Source of the DNA: Clostridia bacterium
GTDB taxonomy: Bacteria; Bacillota_A; Clostridia; Christensenellales; Aristaeellaceae
Reading direction: 5' to 3'
Assembly: GCA_017412025.1 (NCBI GenBank)
Contig: JAFQOY010000229.1
Span: 1-36,680 of the forward strand
Length of the DNA stretch: 36,680 nt
The translations under genes were made by a program, and so were the position numbers. The notes beneath the pieces were generated by a model. That model had not been told where the DNA came from, did not search any database, and saw only the letters and a program-made list of their open reading frames with translations. This document shows positions 1-8,030 of the stretch, piece after piece. How positions within the stretch are numbered: the stretch's first letter is position 1; each line of letters begins with the position of its first letter.

Positions 1-140
1 AGATGGTCATGCCGGGCGACAACGTCGACATGGAGTGCACCCTGATCACCCCGATCGCTATGGAAGAGAAGCTGCGCTTCGCTATCCGCGAGGGTGGCCG
101 CACCGTCGGCTCCGGCGTCGTTACCAAGATCTTCGAGTAA
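1..140 (+). CDS. tuf: Elongation factor Tu, C-terminal end (partial)
   Basis: This is the last 46 codons of EF-Tu, the GTPase that delivers aminoacyl-tRNA to the ribosome. Reading from base 3, the translation starts [20 protein letters not shown] and ends [15 protein letters not shown] before TAA at 138-140, which is the highly conserved domain III end of bacterial EF-Tu. The 5' part lies outside the window. It is followed directly by a strong terminator, so tuf transcription ends here and does not run into a ribosomal protein operon. Codon use is typical of a highly expressed gene (CGC, ATC, GTC and AAG dominate). Confidence 0.97.
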   Translation, partial: MVMPGDNVDMECTLITPIAMEEKLRFAIREGGRTVGSGVVTKIFE

Positions 141-195
141 TTGACATAGATTATTCACATAGATTGCGGTTTACGCGCTCTGAAAAGCAAAAGAG

Positions 196-224
196 GCGAG
201 TTCCGAAAGGGACTCGCTTTTTTT
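196..224 (+). terminator. Rho-independent terminator of tuf
   Basis: A 9-bp stem (196-204 with 209-217, one G-T pair) closes on a GAAA tetraloop and is followed by seven T residues (218-224). It lies 56 bases after the tuf stop and should end the str-type operon. Confidence 0.93.
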
Positions 225-277
225 CTGCGCAGAAAAGGGATTCCTGCAGTTGATACGGGTTTGTTTGGTTTGTTTAT

Positions 278-308
278 GCTTGAAAAATCAAGCAAAATAG
301 AATACAAT
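278..308 (+). promoter_or_regulatory. Promoter of the ATP-grasp/radical SAM operon with overlapping dyad
   Basis: TTGAAA (280-285), a 17-bp spacer and TACAAT (303-308) form a good sigma-A promoter. A perfect 6-bp inverted repeat (GCTTGA 278-283, TCAAGC 288-293, AAAA between) covers the -35 element and could be an operator. From about 315 to 422 there is an AT-rich untranslated leader in which I see no other gene. Confidence 0.6.
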
Positions 309-422
309 GGAATGGTAAATAGCAGGAGTATGCACTTTTGTTTTTTTCACCTGTTTTGAAATAAAGAAACGGCGTTTGGCCGATAATCATAGATAAAAGA
401 CAAAGAATCGAGGCTTATGTAT

Positions 423-1427
423 ATGAGCAGGCTTTCCTATATGATGAAGCGCGCGATGAAAATGGACTATGGCGCGATGATCAAAACCGCAAACATGCTG
501 CACAAAAAGACCGGAAAGAGCCGTATCTGGCTGCTCTGCGATATGGTCAGGTGCGCAGCGAAGTACAATGCAGGCTATATCGATTACAAGATTGCGGAAA
601 TGTATCGCCTGAACGATGCGCAGCGCGCGACGCAGATCACCCGCGGCATTTCCAACAGCATCGTGGCGAGGATGAACGACAAGAAGTTCTGGCACTTCTT
701 TGACAACAAGACGGAGTTTAACGAGCTGTTTGCCAGGCAGGTCAGCCGCGGCTGGCTGAACCTGACGACTGCGACGGCGGATGAATTCGCGGCGTTCCTC
801 AGGGATCGCGGAGACATCATCTGCAAGCCGATCGACGGCAGCAGCGGTCAGGGCATTTTCAAGTGCACGCCGGAGGAGTACAAGGATCCCGCGGCGCTGT
901 ATGAGCGCCTGAAGAGCGCGGGTATCGGCATTGTGGAGGACAAGGTCATCCAGCATGAGGCGATTGCTGCGCTGTGCCCGACGAGCGTCAACACCATCCG
1001 CGTGGCGACGCTGCTGGGCGACAAGAAAGAAGGCATCGTCTACGCCTACATCCGGATCGGCAACGGCAAGGTGATGGACAACGTCGACTGCGGCGGCATG
1101 GCGGCGCCGGTCGATATTGAGACGGGCGTGATTGCGGGCGTCGGCGCGAACAAGGCGGGCGAGACGTACGAGATGCATCCGATGACGGGCAAGAGGATTC
1201 CGGGCACGCAGATCCCCTGCTGGGAGGAAGCCAAGGCGATGTGCCTTGAGGCGATGCATGCCGTGCCGCAGGTGCGCTTTGTGGCGTGGGATGTGGCGAT
1301 CACGCCGGAGGGTCCGGTGTTTATCGAGGGCAATTCCTTCCCCAGCCATGCGATTCCGCAGTTTGCGGCGCATTTCCCGGACGGCATCGGCATTCTGCCC
1401 AGGTTTGAGGAGTTTATCGATCTATGA
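423..1427 (+). CDS. ATP-grasp enzyme, sugar-transfer-associated type
   Basis: Predicted ATP-dependent carboxylate ligase-like protein of 334 aa resembling the 'sugar-transfer associated ATP-grasp' family, usually met near polysaccharide or cell-envelope genes. Visible ATP-grasp features are the Lys and glycine-rich loop CKPIDGSSGQGIF near residues 134-146, a central segment with NTIRVATLLG, and the metal-binding region FIEGNSFPSH near the C-terminus. The N-terminal hundred residues are basic and helical. An in-frame ATG at 417 is possible, but GAGG at 410-413 is only 3 bases from it and 9 bases from ATG 423, so 423 is preferred. Its stop overlaps the ATG of the radical SAM gene (ATGA), so the two are translationally coupled. 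The substrate cannot be told from sequence; no glycosyltransferase is adjacent. Confidence 0.8.
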   Translation: MSRLSYMMKRAMKMDYGAMIKTANMLHKKTGKSRIWLLCDMVRCAAKYNAGYIDYKIAEMYRLNDAQRATQITRGISNSIVARMNDKKFWHFFDNKTEFNELFARQVSRGWLNLTTATADEFAAFLRDRGDIICKPIDGSSGQGIFKCTPEEYKDPAALYERLKSAGIGIVEDKVIQHEAIAALCPTSVNTIRVATLLGDKKEGIVYAYIRIGNGKVMDNVDCGGMAAPVDIETGVIAGVGANKAGETYEMHPMTGKRIPGTQIPCWEEAKAMCLEAMHAVPQVRFVAWDVAITPEGPVFIEGNSFPSHAIPQFAAHFPDGIGILPRFEEFIDL

Positions 1428-2308
1428 TCCGCGGCGAAGGATGCGCGCTCTGCCCCAGGCTCTGCCGCGCGCAGCGGATGGAAGACGCAGGCAATGGCGT
1501 CTGCGGCGTGGGCACGCTGCCGCGCATCGCGCGGGCGGCGCTGCACATGTGGGAGGAACCCTGCATCAGCGGCACGCGCGGAAGCGGCGCTATCTTCTTT
1601 TCGGGCTGCGGCCTGCGATGCATATTCTGCCAGAACGAGGCGATCAGCCATGGCGGCGAGGGCGAAACGGTCAGCGTCGCGCGTCTGGCGGAGATCTTCG
1701 GCGAGCTGGAAGCGCAGGGGGCGCACAACATCAACCTGGTCACGGCGGCGCAGTTTGTGCCGGCCGTGATTGCGGCGCTTGAGATTTACCGGCCGCGCAT
1801 CCCGATCGTGTACAATTCCAGCGGATATGAGCGCATTGAAACGCTGCGGATGCTGGAAGGCTATATCGATATCTATCTGCCGGACTTCAAGTATATTGAT
1901 CCGCAGATGGCAGGGCTGCTTTCCGGCGCGCCGGATTATCCGCAGGTCGCCATGGCGGCGATTGCTGAGATGCTGCGCCAGACGGGGCCTGCTGCATACG
2001 ACGAGGACGGCATGATGCTGCGCGGCACGCAGATCAGGCATCTGGTGCTGCCGGGGCTGACGGGTGACAGCATGAAAATTCTCTCGTATATCCGGGATGA
2101 GTATCCGGGCGCGGCGGTTTCGCTGATGGGGCAGTATACGCCCTTTGGCAGAGCGCTTGACATGCCCGGCATGAACAGAAGGCTGAAGAAAAAGGAATAC
2201 GCGCGCGTGCTGGCGCACATGGAGGCCATCGGGCTTGACGGATACCGGCAGGAGCTGGAATCGGCGAGCGAGGCGTTTGTGCCCGCGTTTGACGGCACGG
2301 GCGTATAA
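1424..2308 (+). CDS. Radical SAM protein, PflA-like (COG1313-type)
   Basis: A 294-aa radical SAM enzyme. The 4Fe-4S/SAM motif CxxxCxxC is present as CGLRCIFC (Cys62, Cys66, Cys69). A second N-terminal cysteine cluster (Cys7, Cys10, Cys14, Cys27) is typical of the uncharacterised PflA-like family annotated 'radical SAM protein' or PflX-like. The proteins resemble pyruvate formate-lyase activases, but no glycyl-radical enzyme gene is in the window, so activase function is not supported. The start is fixed by the ATGA overlap with the ATP-grasp gene. Pyruvate kinase follows after 86 bases; a small GC hairpin (CCCGC/GCGGG, about 2355-2371) lies in that gap and no clear promoter was seen there, so the three genes may be cotranscribed. 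Confidence 0.85.
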   Translation: MIRGEGCALCPRLCRAQRMEDAGNGVCGVGTLPRIARAALHMWEEPCISGTRGSGAIFFSGCGLRCIFCQNEAISHGGEGETVSVARLAEIFGELEAQGAHNINLVTAAQFVPAVIAALEIYRPRIPIVYNSSGYERIETLRMLEGYIDIYLPDFKYIDPQMAGLLSGAPDYPQVAMAAIAEMLRQTGPAAYDEDGMMLRGTQIRHLVLPGLTGDSMKILSYIRDEYPGAAVSLMGQYTPFGRALDMPGMNRRLKKKEYARVLAHMEAIGLDGYRQELESASEAFVPAFDGTGV

Positions 2309-2394
2309 CCGCAGCGGCAGGATACGACGAAAAAAACCGGAACATGAAATCAGCCCGCAGGAGAAGCGGGAAGAAATAGGAGGAGGACACCCCG

Positions 2395-4161
2395 ATGATC
2401 AGAAAGACGAAGATCGTCTGCACGCTCGGCCCGGCCAGCGACAACGATGAAATGGTAGGCAAGCTCATGGACGCCGGCATGAACGTATGCCGCCTGAACA
2501 TGAGCCACGGCACCTACGAGGAGCAGGGCGAACGCATTGCGCGCATCAAGCGCCTGCGTGAGGAAAAGAACATTCCGGTGGCCATCCTGCTGGACACCAA
2601 GGGCCCGGAAGTGCGCACCAAGACGCTGGCAGCAGGCAAGGTGGAGCTGGAAGCCGGACAGGAATTCGTGCTGACCAGCCGCGAGGTGGAGGGCGACACG
2701 CACGAGGTGTCCATCACCTATCCGAAGATGGTGGAGCTGGTGAAGCCGGGCAACCGCATTCTCATCGACGACGGCCTGCTGGCGATGAACGTGGTGCGCA
2801 TTGAGAACGGCACCGATATCGTATGCCTGGTGGTCAATGGCGGCGTGCTGGGTGGACGCAAGGGCATTTCCGTGCCGGACGTCGATCTGCAGATGCCCTC
2901 CATCGGCGAAAAGGACCGCGCCGACATCCTCTTTGGCATTGAGCAGGGCATTGACCTGATCGCGGCGTCCTTTGTCTGCCGCGCCAGCGACGTGCTGACC
3001 ATCCGCAAGCTGTGCGACGACAACGGCGGCAGCCATGTGAAGATCTACTCCAAGATTGAGAATCGCATGGGCGTTGACAACTTTGACGACATTCTCAAGG
3101 TATCTGACGGCATCATGGTCGCCCGAGGAGACCTGGGCGTTGAGGTCGATATGGAAGAGGTGCCGGTGCTGCAGAAGGCGTTCATCCGCAAGTGCAACAT
3201 CGCTGCCAAGCCGGTCATCACGGCGACGCAGATGCTTGATTCCATGATCCGCAATCCGCGCCCGACGCGCGCGGAGGCCAGCGACGTCGCCAACGCGATC
3301 ATCGACGGCACGGACGCGATCATGCTCTCCGGCGAGACGGCGGCGGGCAAGTATCCGCTGGAGGCCGTGAAGACCATGGTGCGCATTGCGACGTACATCG
3401 AATCGCACAGGGACAGGAACGCGGCTGCGCTGCGCCAGGAGACGATCCGCGACGCGACGGCGCACACCGTCGCCAACGCTGTGTCCTTCTCCTGCTGCCA
3501 GATGGCCGAGCATCTTGACGCGGCGGCGATCATCACGCCGAGCAACTCCGGCTCCACGGCGCGCATGGTGGCGCGCTTCAAGCCGTACTGCCCGATCATT
3601 GCGCCCACGTCCAGCGAGCATGCGTTCCATCAGCTGGGCCTCTCCCGCGGCGTGATTCCGGCGCGCATGGAGATGCAGAACAACTCCGACGAGATGATCG
3701 AGGCGGCGGTGGAGGTTGCGCATCAGGCGGGCCTGGTCAAGACCGGCGACGTCGTCATCGTGGTGGCCGGCGTCCCGGCGGGCGTGTCCGGCACGACGAA
3801 CCTCATCAAGGCGCACATCGTCGGCAACGTGCTGCTGCGCGGCGTCGGCATCGGCGAGGGCAAGGTCAGCGGCCACGTGTGCAACGTGACGACGCTGGCG
3901 GACCTTGAAAGCGATTTCAAGGAAGGCCAGATCATCGTGACGAAGATGACCACCAAGGAGATGCTGCCCTACATGCGCAAGGCGGCTGCCGTGATCGTGG
4001 AGAGCACGGATGAAAACAGCCATGCGGCGCTGACCTGCCAAGCGCTGGGCATTCCGCTGTTCATGGACCGCACGGGTCTGCCGGTGCACATGCTCAAGAG
4101 CGGCATGGTGATCACCGTGGACGCGGACGCGGGCTTCGTCCTCAACGGCATTGTGAACTAA
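2395..4161 (+). CDS. pyk: Pyruvate kinase with C-terminal PEP-utiliser-like domain
   Basis: Glycolytic enzyme converting phosphoenolpyruvate and ADP to pyruvate and ATP. The 588-aa protein begins MIRKTKIVCTLGPAS and shows RLNMSHG, DTKGPEVRT, the signature region KIENRMGVDNFDDIL and GDLGVEV, then MLSGETAAGKYP. After the usual body of about 475 residues comes an extra domain of about 100 residues with SHAALTCQALGIP (His543), matching the swivelling phosphohistidine domain of PEP synthase/PPDK that is also attached to many Bacillota pyruvate kinases; the function of that His here is unknown. GGAGGAGG at about 2380-2387 sets the start. A terminator follows at once, so this is the end of the transcript. 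Confidence 0.97.
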   Translation: MIRKTKIVCTLGPASDNDEMVGKLMDAGMNVCRLNMSHGTYEEQGERIARIKRLREEKNIPVAILLDTKGPEVRTKTLAAGKVELEAGQEFVLTSREVEGDTHEVSITYPKMVELVKPGNRILIDDGLLAMNVVRIENGTDIVCLVVNGGVLGGRKGISVPDVDLQMPSIGEKDRADILFGIEQGIDLIAASFVCRASDVLTIRKLCDDNGGSHVKIYSKIENRMGVDNFDDILKVSDGIMVARGDLGVEVDMEEVPVLQKAFIRKCNIAAKPVITATQMLDSMIRNPRPTRAEASDVANAIIDGTDAIMLSGETAAGKYPLEAVKTMVRIATYIESHRDRNAAALRQETIRDATAHTVANAVSFSCCQMAEHLDAAAIITPSNSGSTARMVARFKPYCPIIAPTSSEHAFHQLGLSRGVIPARMEMQNNSDEMIEAAVEVAHQAGLVKTGDVVIVVAGVPAGVSGTTNLIKAHIVGNVLLRGVGIGEGKVSGHVCNVTTLADLESDFKEGQIIVTKMTTKEMLPYMRKAAAVIVESTDENSHAALTCQALGIPLFMDRTGLPVHMLKSGMVITVDADAGFVLNGIVN

Positions 4162-4184
4162 AACAGAAACCATACATAATAAAG

Positions 4185-4217
4185 CGCGGGCGGCCCAAGG
4201 CTGCCCGCGTATTCTTT
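4185..4217 (+). terminator. Terminator of pyk
   Basis: An 11-bp GC-rich stem (4185-4195 with 4199-4209, one G-T pair), a 3-base loop, then TATTCTTTT. It separates pyk from the oppositely oriented histidine kinase gene ending at 4245. Confidence 0.88.
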
Positions 4218-4244
4218 TAGAAACAATGATCAAAATGAAAACGC

Positions 4245-5561
4245 TCAGTTCAGAGGAGCATGGGACGAACAGGCAGAAGCAGAAAGGGATTCCAGTAGCG
4301 GGAGCGCAATGCGCAAATGAAAAATACCCTGAGCGGTTTCAAAGATGCATACGCCCTTCTTATGCATGACGATGGATTGTATACTGCGGCATCCATAGCT
4401 GCTTGTTCCATCCGGATGAACCGGGATTCCATTTTTTAAGTGGATTTCTCCCTGATAGGGATTTTCGATGGACAAAAGGAGATTTCCTTGACGGATAGAG
4501 CAGGAGAGGGTGATGAAACGGATATTACGGGGAAGAGAAGAAACGGCGTTCAGCGCATTTTCCAGTCCATTTGAAAAGAGAACACACAATTCCGTATCAG
4601 ATATGCTGAGTGAATCGGGAAGGACGGCATGAATGGTCATCTGAACATCCAGACGATCAGCTTTTTCTTTGAATTTGCTGAGCAGAAGATTGACGGTTTC
4701 ATGCCCGCAGAATTGAAAGGGCGTAACGGAGAGGATGTCCTTTTCAATTTGCTGGATGTAGGCGAGCGCCTGATCAGGCTGGTTTGTTTCGATCTGACTG
4801 CGAATCAGGGACAGATGATGACGGAGGTCATGACGGTATATGGCGGTTTGCTCCTGGATGCTGTGAAGGGCGGAAAGCTCATTGCGGGCGCTTGCCAGGT
4901 TGGATTCAAGTATATCGGCCAGGTTAGCTGCCTGTTCCCGCTTTTCGGTCTCGCGCTGATAGAGCGTAATATAAAGAACGAAAAACAGAACCATGAAGGA
5001 AGGAAGCAGCTCGTTCAGCGCCAGAATGTGCGAAAAGCGATCCTGCGTATAGAGCACGAAGTAATCGTATAGATAATAGATGAAGGGAAAAAGTCCCAGA
5101 GGATAAGGCTCATGGCTTGAATGGATCAGCATGTGATGGATGGCGTCAAAGTAATGGGCGTCCATCCAGATGAGAATGAGCTGGCAAAGCGCAAGGTGAA
5201 AAACATGGGAAAGGACGGCGGAAGGAATCAAAAAAGAGAGAAGGAGCCCGACCCAGCGAAACAGCTGGCAGAAGGAATAGGCAATCATCACGGAGAGAAG
5301 CGCGGTGTGCCATCTGACCTTGGTGACAATCATGAGGATGAAAATGGTGGGCAGATGGACGATAAAAGGATAGAGGAGACGAACGGTCTGCTCGTCAAAG
5401 CGAAGCAGTATCAAACCCTGAACCAGAAGAAGAGATGGACAGAGCGTTAAAAATAAAAGACGATATTTAGGAGAGAACAGAGGCTTGATGAAGCGGATGC
5501 TGATATATTCGCCGACAAACAGGATGTAGATGTTATATATATAAAATGCAATTGATGTCAT
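4245..5561 (-). CDS. Sensor histidine kinase, AgrC/ComD-like (GHKL)
   Basis: Membrane sensor kinase of the peptide-pheromone (HPK10) type, about 438 aa. The N-terminal half (to about residue 200) is a run of hydrophobic segments; a coiled linker follows, then the phosphoacceptor region YRHDLRHHLS (His244), the N box SNGLENALNAV and a G-box region SSYGCRSI. These are the features of GHKL kinases paired with LytTR regulators. The start at 5561 is preferred over an in-frame ATG at 5567, because GGAGG (5569-5573) sits right against 5567 but 7 bases before 5561. The gene lies directly downstream of its regulator and overlaps its end. No AgrB-type processing protease or AgrD/ComC-like peptide gene is nearby, so the signal is unknown. 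Confidence 0.92.
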   Translation of the reverse strand: MTSIAFYIYNIYILFVGEYISIRFIKPLFSPKYRLLFLTLCPSLLLVQGLILLRFDEQTVRLLYPFIVHLPTIFILMIVTKVRWHTALLSVMIAYSFCQLFRWVGLLLSFLIPSAVLSHVFHLALCQLILIWMDAHYFDAIHHMLIHSSHEPYPLGLFPFIYYLYDYFVLYTQDRFSHILALNELLPSFMVLFFVLYITLYQRETEKREQAANLADILESNLASARNELSALHSIQEQTAIYRHDLRHHLSLIRSQIETNQPDQALAYIQQIEKDILSVTPFQFCGHETVNLLLSKFKEKADRLDVQMTIHAVLPDSLSISDTELCVLFSNGLENALNAVSSLPRNIRFITLSCSIRQGNLLLSIENPYQGEIHLKNGIPVHPDGTSSYGCRSIQSIVMHKKGVCIFETAQGIFHLRIALPLLESLSASACSSHAPLN

Positions 5562-5563
5562 GA

Positions 5564-6283
5564 TCATCCCTCCGCTGCATTAAAAAGGTGAGCAATGTAT
5601 CTTTGTCTGACCTGATCATAGAGAAGACGAGAAATCGGCAGATTCTTTCCGGAGATCATAATACAGCCCGTGGGCGTCAGGGAGAGAATGTGATGAAGGT
5701 TGATGATGATAGAGCGGTGGATTTTAACAAAAGATGGACGGGAGAGAAGCATGGTTTCATATTTAGCCAGCGTTCCGTAAATCTGGAGCATCTGGCCGTC
5801 CGTCATTTGGAAATACAGTTTTTTATGATTGATTTCAAGATGTGCGATGCGAAAAAAAGGAAGACGGATAAAGCTGCGTCCATTCTGAATGATGAGACAG
5901 TCGTCAAGGCGGTTTTCCTGTATCTGAAGCTGATCAAGAAGAGCAATAAACTGCTGCTCCTGTATGGGTTTAAGCAGATAATCATAGGCCTTGACGCGAT
6001 AACTCTGATATGCAAACTCGGTAGAGGTGGAAAGAAAAACCAATGTGGCGTAAGGCGAAAAGCTTCGGATTTCCTGCGCTGCCGTAATGCCATCCATATG
6101 GGGCATGATGACGTCCAGAAAATAATGTGTGAAATGCTCAGTCTGCGCGACCTGGAGCATCTCCTCAGCGTCTCTGAACATCTGATAGCGAATCGGCAAG
6201 GAACGGATTGAAATGTATTTATCCAGCAGAATCTGAAGATTTTTGAGTTCCTGTATGTGATCGTCGCAAATGGCAATATACAA
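5564..6283 (-). CDS. LytTR-family response regulator (AgrA/ComE/LytR-like)
   Basis: Transcription regulator of 239 aa: receiver domain about 1-120 with the acidic pair Asp7/Asp8, phosphoacceptor Asp57 in FLDVIMPHMDG and Lys105 in YDYLLKP; LytTR DNA-binding domain about 135-235 (FVKIHRSIIINLHHI). The start codon is TTG at 6283-6281, chosen because GGGAGG lies 8 bases upstream and the receiver fold begins there. It is the first gene of the leftward pair with the histidine kinase and is phosphorylated by it by inference. No convincing promoter of its own was recognised; the divergent intergenic region (6284-6499) contains a direct repeat typical of targets of this family. Confidence 0.95.
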   Translation of the reverse strand: MYIAICDDHIQELKNLQILLDKYISIRSLPIRYQMFRDAEEMLQVAQTEHFTHYFLDVIMPHMDGITAAQEIRSFSPYATLVFLSTSTEFAYQSYRVKAYDYLLKPIQEQQFIALLDQLQIQENRLDDCLIIQNGRSFIRLPFFRIAHLEINHKKLYFQMTDGQMLQIYGTLAKYETMLLSRPSFVKIHRSIIINLHHILSLTPTGCIMISGKNLPISRLLYDQVRQRYIAHLFNAAEG

Positions 6284-6367
6284 GCGGACAGCCTCCCTTG
6301 CATTCTATTAGGTTTATTTTAATTTGTTTTCAGACAATAGTAAAGGGATCTCAGATGAATCGGGAAC

Positions 6368-6434
6368 GCATTTGGAGGAAAAAAGACTGCATTTGAGGCG
6401 GAACACCGCACAAAGTAAAAATGAACGATATAAT
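6368..6434 (+). promoter_or_regulatory. Candidate LytTR operator and activator-dependent promoter
   Basis: GCATTTGGA (6368-6376) and GCATTTGAG (6389-6397) are direct repeats with a 21-bp start-to-start distance: two 9-mers with a 12-bp spacer, exactly two helical turns. This is the arrangement bound by AgrA/ComE-type LytTR regulators. A perfect -10 TATAAT lies at 6429-6434, while the expected -35 position (6406-6411) has no match to TTGACA, as expected for a promoter needing an activator. It faces the small secreted protein gene. Regulation by the adjacent regulator is inferred. Confidence 0.55.
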
Positions 6435-6499
6435 AATCAAACAACAGTTTTTGCCTGGCCATCCATACCATGCAAAAGCAAAAAAGTAAGGAGTGTATG

Positions 6500-6988
6500 A
6501 TGATGAAGAAGATGATTGCAATGCTGCTGCTCGCCTTTACGGTGATGATGGCAGGCGCCGCTGTGGCTGAGGGCGCTCCGTTTGAGGGAACCTGGGTTCA
6601 GTTCGAGGAGGGCTTTGAGATTCTGCTGCCCTCTGAATGGCTCGAGCTTGAAGTGACGGAAGAGATGATTGCGGGCGGCGTTGCCTATGCGGCATGTTCT
6701 CCGGATGGCGCCAACACGGTGCAGATTTCCTGGTCTGCGCTTGAGGCGGAAATGACCGTGCAGGATGTTGAGGCTGCGCTGGCCACCGAGTATTCCGACG
6801 TCAGCATCGTGGAATTCAACGGCGTTGCGTTTGTCAGCTTTGTCGATGAGGCGAACGATCTCTTCGGTATGGCGGCGCTTGACGGCGTGGATCTGGGCAT
6901 GTACATCTTCTGGTTCACCCCGAATTCCGACGCGGCGTTTGTTGATACTGCTGTGGCGATCGCAACTTCTATCCGCAACATCGAGTAA
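6500..6988 (+). CDS. Small, very acidic secreted protein of unknown function
   Basis: A protein of about 162 aa that I do not recognise. It begins with a classical signal peptide (MMKKMIAM, a hydrophobic core, then AGAAVAEG with probable cleavage after Ala-Val-Ala), so it is exported. The mature part has about 25 Asp/Glu, no Lys or His, and one Arg close to the end. It contains LPSEWLELEV and a WF-rich segment, somewhat like small lipoprotein-type alpha/beta domains, but no family is claimed. Three ATGs are possible (6497, 6500, 6503); AAGGAG at 6488-6493 best fits 6500 or 6503. It is monocistronic, with a terminator 64 bases downstream, and its promoter carries the LytTR-type repeat, so it may be an output of the two-component system. 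Confidence 0.8.
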   Translation: MMKKMIAMLLLAFTVMMAGAAVAEGAPFEGTWVQFEEGFEILLPSEWLELEVTEEMIAGGVAYAACSPDGANTVQISWSALEAEMTVQDVEAALATEYSDVSIVEFNGVAFVSFVDEANDLFGMAALDGVDLGMYIFWFTPNSDAAFVDTAVAIATSIRNIE

Positions 6989-7052
6989 TATCAAATCAGC
7001 AAAAGAGAACCGGTATGGTTACTGAAAAGGTATTTTCAGGGGATCATACTTC

Positions 7053-7084
7053 AGAGCAGCGACGATGGAGCGCTGCTCTTTTTT
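7053..7084 (+). terminator. Terminator of the acidic secreted protein gene
   Basis: A perfect 9-bp stem (AGAGCAGCG 7053-7061, CGCTGCTCT 7071-7079) with a 9-base loop and a T run to 7084. Confidence 0.92.
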
Positions 7085-7227
7085 GATGCGCCTGTAATGG
7101 GTCGGCGTATTTCTAAGGCATTCTTTTTCGTGAGACACATTGCAAAGAGAGACGTACAGTTCATGAGGGATGGCGTGTCAGAGGTGACAATTGATTCTTG
7201 AAATTACAGGTTTTCGTGCGTTCCCTC

Positions 7228-7283
7228 TTGCGGCGGTGAAGGAAAACAGGTATCATAATCATAGACTGACAGCGGCTGCTGTC
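7228..7283 (+). promoter_or_regulatory. Probable promoter of the yugP-whiA operon and a downstream dyad
   Basis: TTGCGG (7228-7233), 17 bp, TATCAT (7251-7256) is the best promoter match in the 7085-7331 gap. Just downstream, GACAGC/GCTGTC (7268-7283) is a 6-bp inverted repeat with a 4-base centre that could be an operator or a 5' hairpin. Nothing else was seen in this gap. Confidence 0.4.
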
Positions 7284-7331
7284 GGGGCATACTGTAGACC
7301 AAGCGACAACGACAGACCATGGAGGTAAGCC

Positions 7332-8018
7332 GTGTTTTACTATTATGATCCGACGTATTTTCTTCTGATTCCGGGCATTCTGCTGGCGCTGTATGCGCAG
7401 TTCAGGGTGAGCAGCGCGTTCAATCATTGGAAGCAGGTGCCTTCCCGCGCGGGGCTGACCGGCGCGCAGATCGCCCGGCAGATCCTTAACGCGAACGGCT
7501 GCAGGAACGTGTCCATCGAGCCGGTGAGCGGCAGCCTGACCGACCATTACGACCCGGAAAACGGCGTGCTGCGCCTGTCCAGCGAGGTATACGGCTCGCG
7601 CTCGATTGCGGCGCTGGGCGTTGCGGCGCACGAGGCCGGCCATGCCATCCAGGACGCGCAGGATTACATGCCCATGCGCATCCGCGCCAATCTGGTGCCG
7701 GTGGCCAATATCGGCAGCCGCGCGGCCGTTCCTCTGTTTATGCTGGGCCTGATCATGAGCTGGGAGCCGCTGCTGAAGATCGGCATTCTGGCGTTTGCGT
7801 TTGCCGTACTGTTTTATCTGGTGACGCTGCCGGTGGAGTTCAATGCGTCCAGCCGCGCGGTGTCGGTGCTCGCCTCCGGCTTCCTGCCGCAGGACGAGGT
7901 GAAGGGCGTCAAGGCGGTGCTGTCCGCCGCAGCGCTGACGTACGTGGCCTCCGCGCTGCAGGCGGTTTTGCAGCTTTTGCGCCTTGTGCTGCTGGCAGGC
8001 CGCAGAAGAGACGACTGA
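7332..8018 (+). CDS. YugP-like membrane zinc metallopeptidase
   Basis: Integral membrane protein of 228 aa in the YugP family (putative neutral zinc metallopeptidase). It has an N-terminal membrane segment (MFYYYDPTYFLLIPGILLAL), the HEAGH zinc motif at residues 100-104 just before a central pair of hydrophobic segments (about 124-165), and a C-terminal hydrophobic stretch (about 200-222). Length matches the family. The start is GTG, preceded at 5 bases by GGAGGT (7321-7326). It is the first gene of an operon with whiA, 12 bases downstream. The substrate is unknown. Confidence 0.9.
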   Translation: MFYYYDPTYFLLIPGILLALYAQFRVSSAFNHWKQVPSRAGLTGAQIARQILNANGCRNVSIEPVSGSLTDHYDPENGVLRLSSEVYGSRSIAALGVAAHEAGHAIQDAQDYMPMRIRANLVPVANIGSRAAVPLFMLGLIMSWEPLLKIGILAFAFAVLFYLVTLPVEFNASSRAVSVLASGFLPQDEVKGVKAVLSAAALTYVASALQAVLQLLRLVLLAGRRRDD

Positions 8019-8030
8019 TACGGGTGAAGC

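Noticed and set aside
2350..4233. A 627-codon open frame on the minus strand opposite pyk
   Set aside because: His/Arg/Ala-rich antisense shadow of pyruvate kinase, running through its terminator.
6355..6396. A 13-codon frame (MNRERIWRKKDCI) as a possible peptide pheromone gene
   Set aside because: It lies upstream of the -10 and over the LytTR-type repeats, and has no leader or processing features.
6421..6489. A 22-codon frame before the acidic secreted protein gene
   Set aside because: It overlaps the -10 element and has no ribosome binding site.
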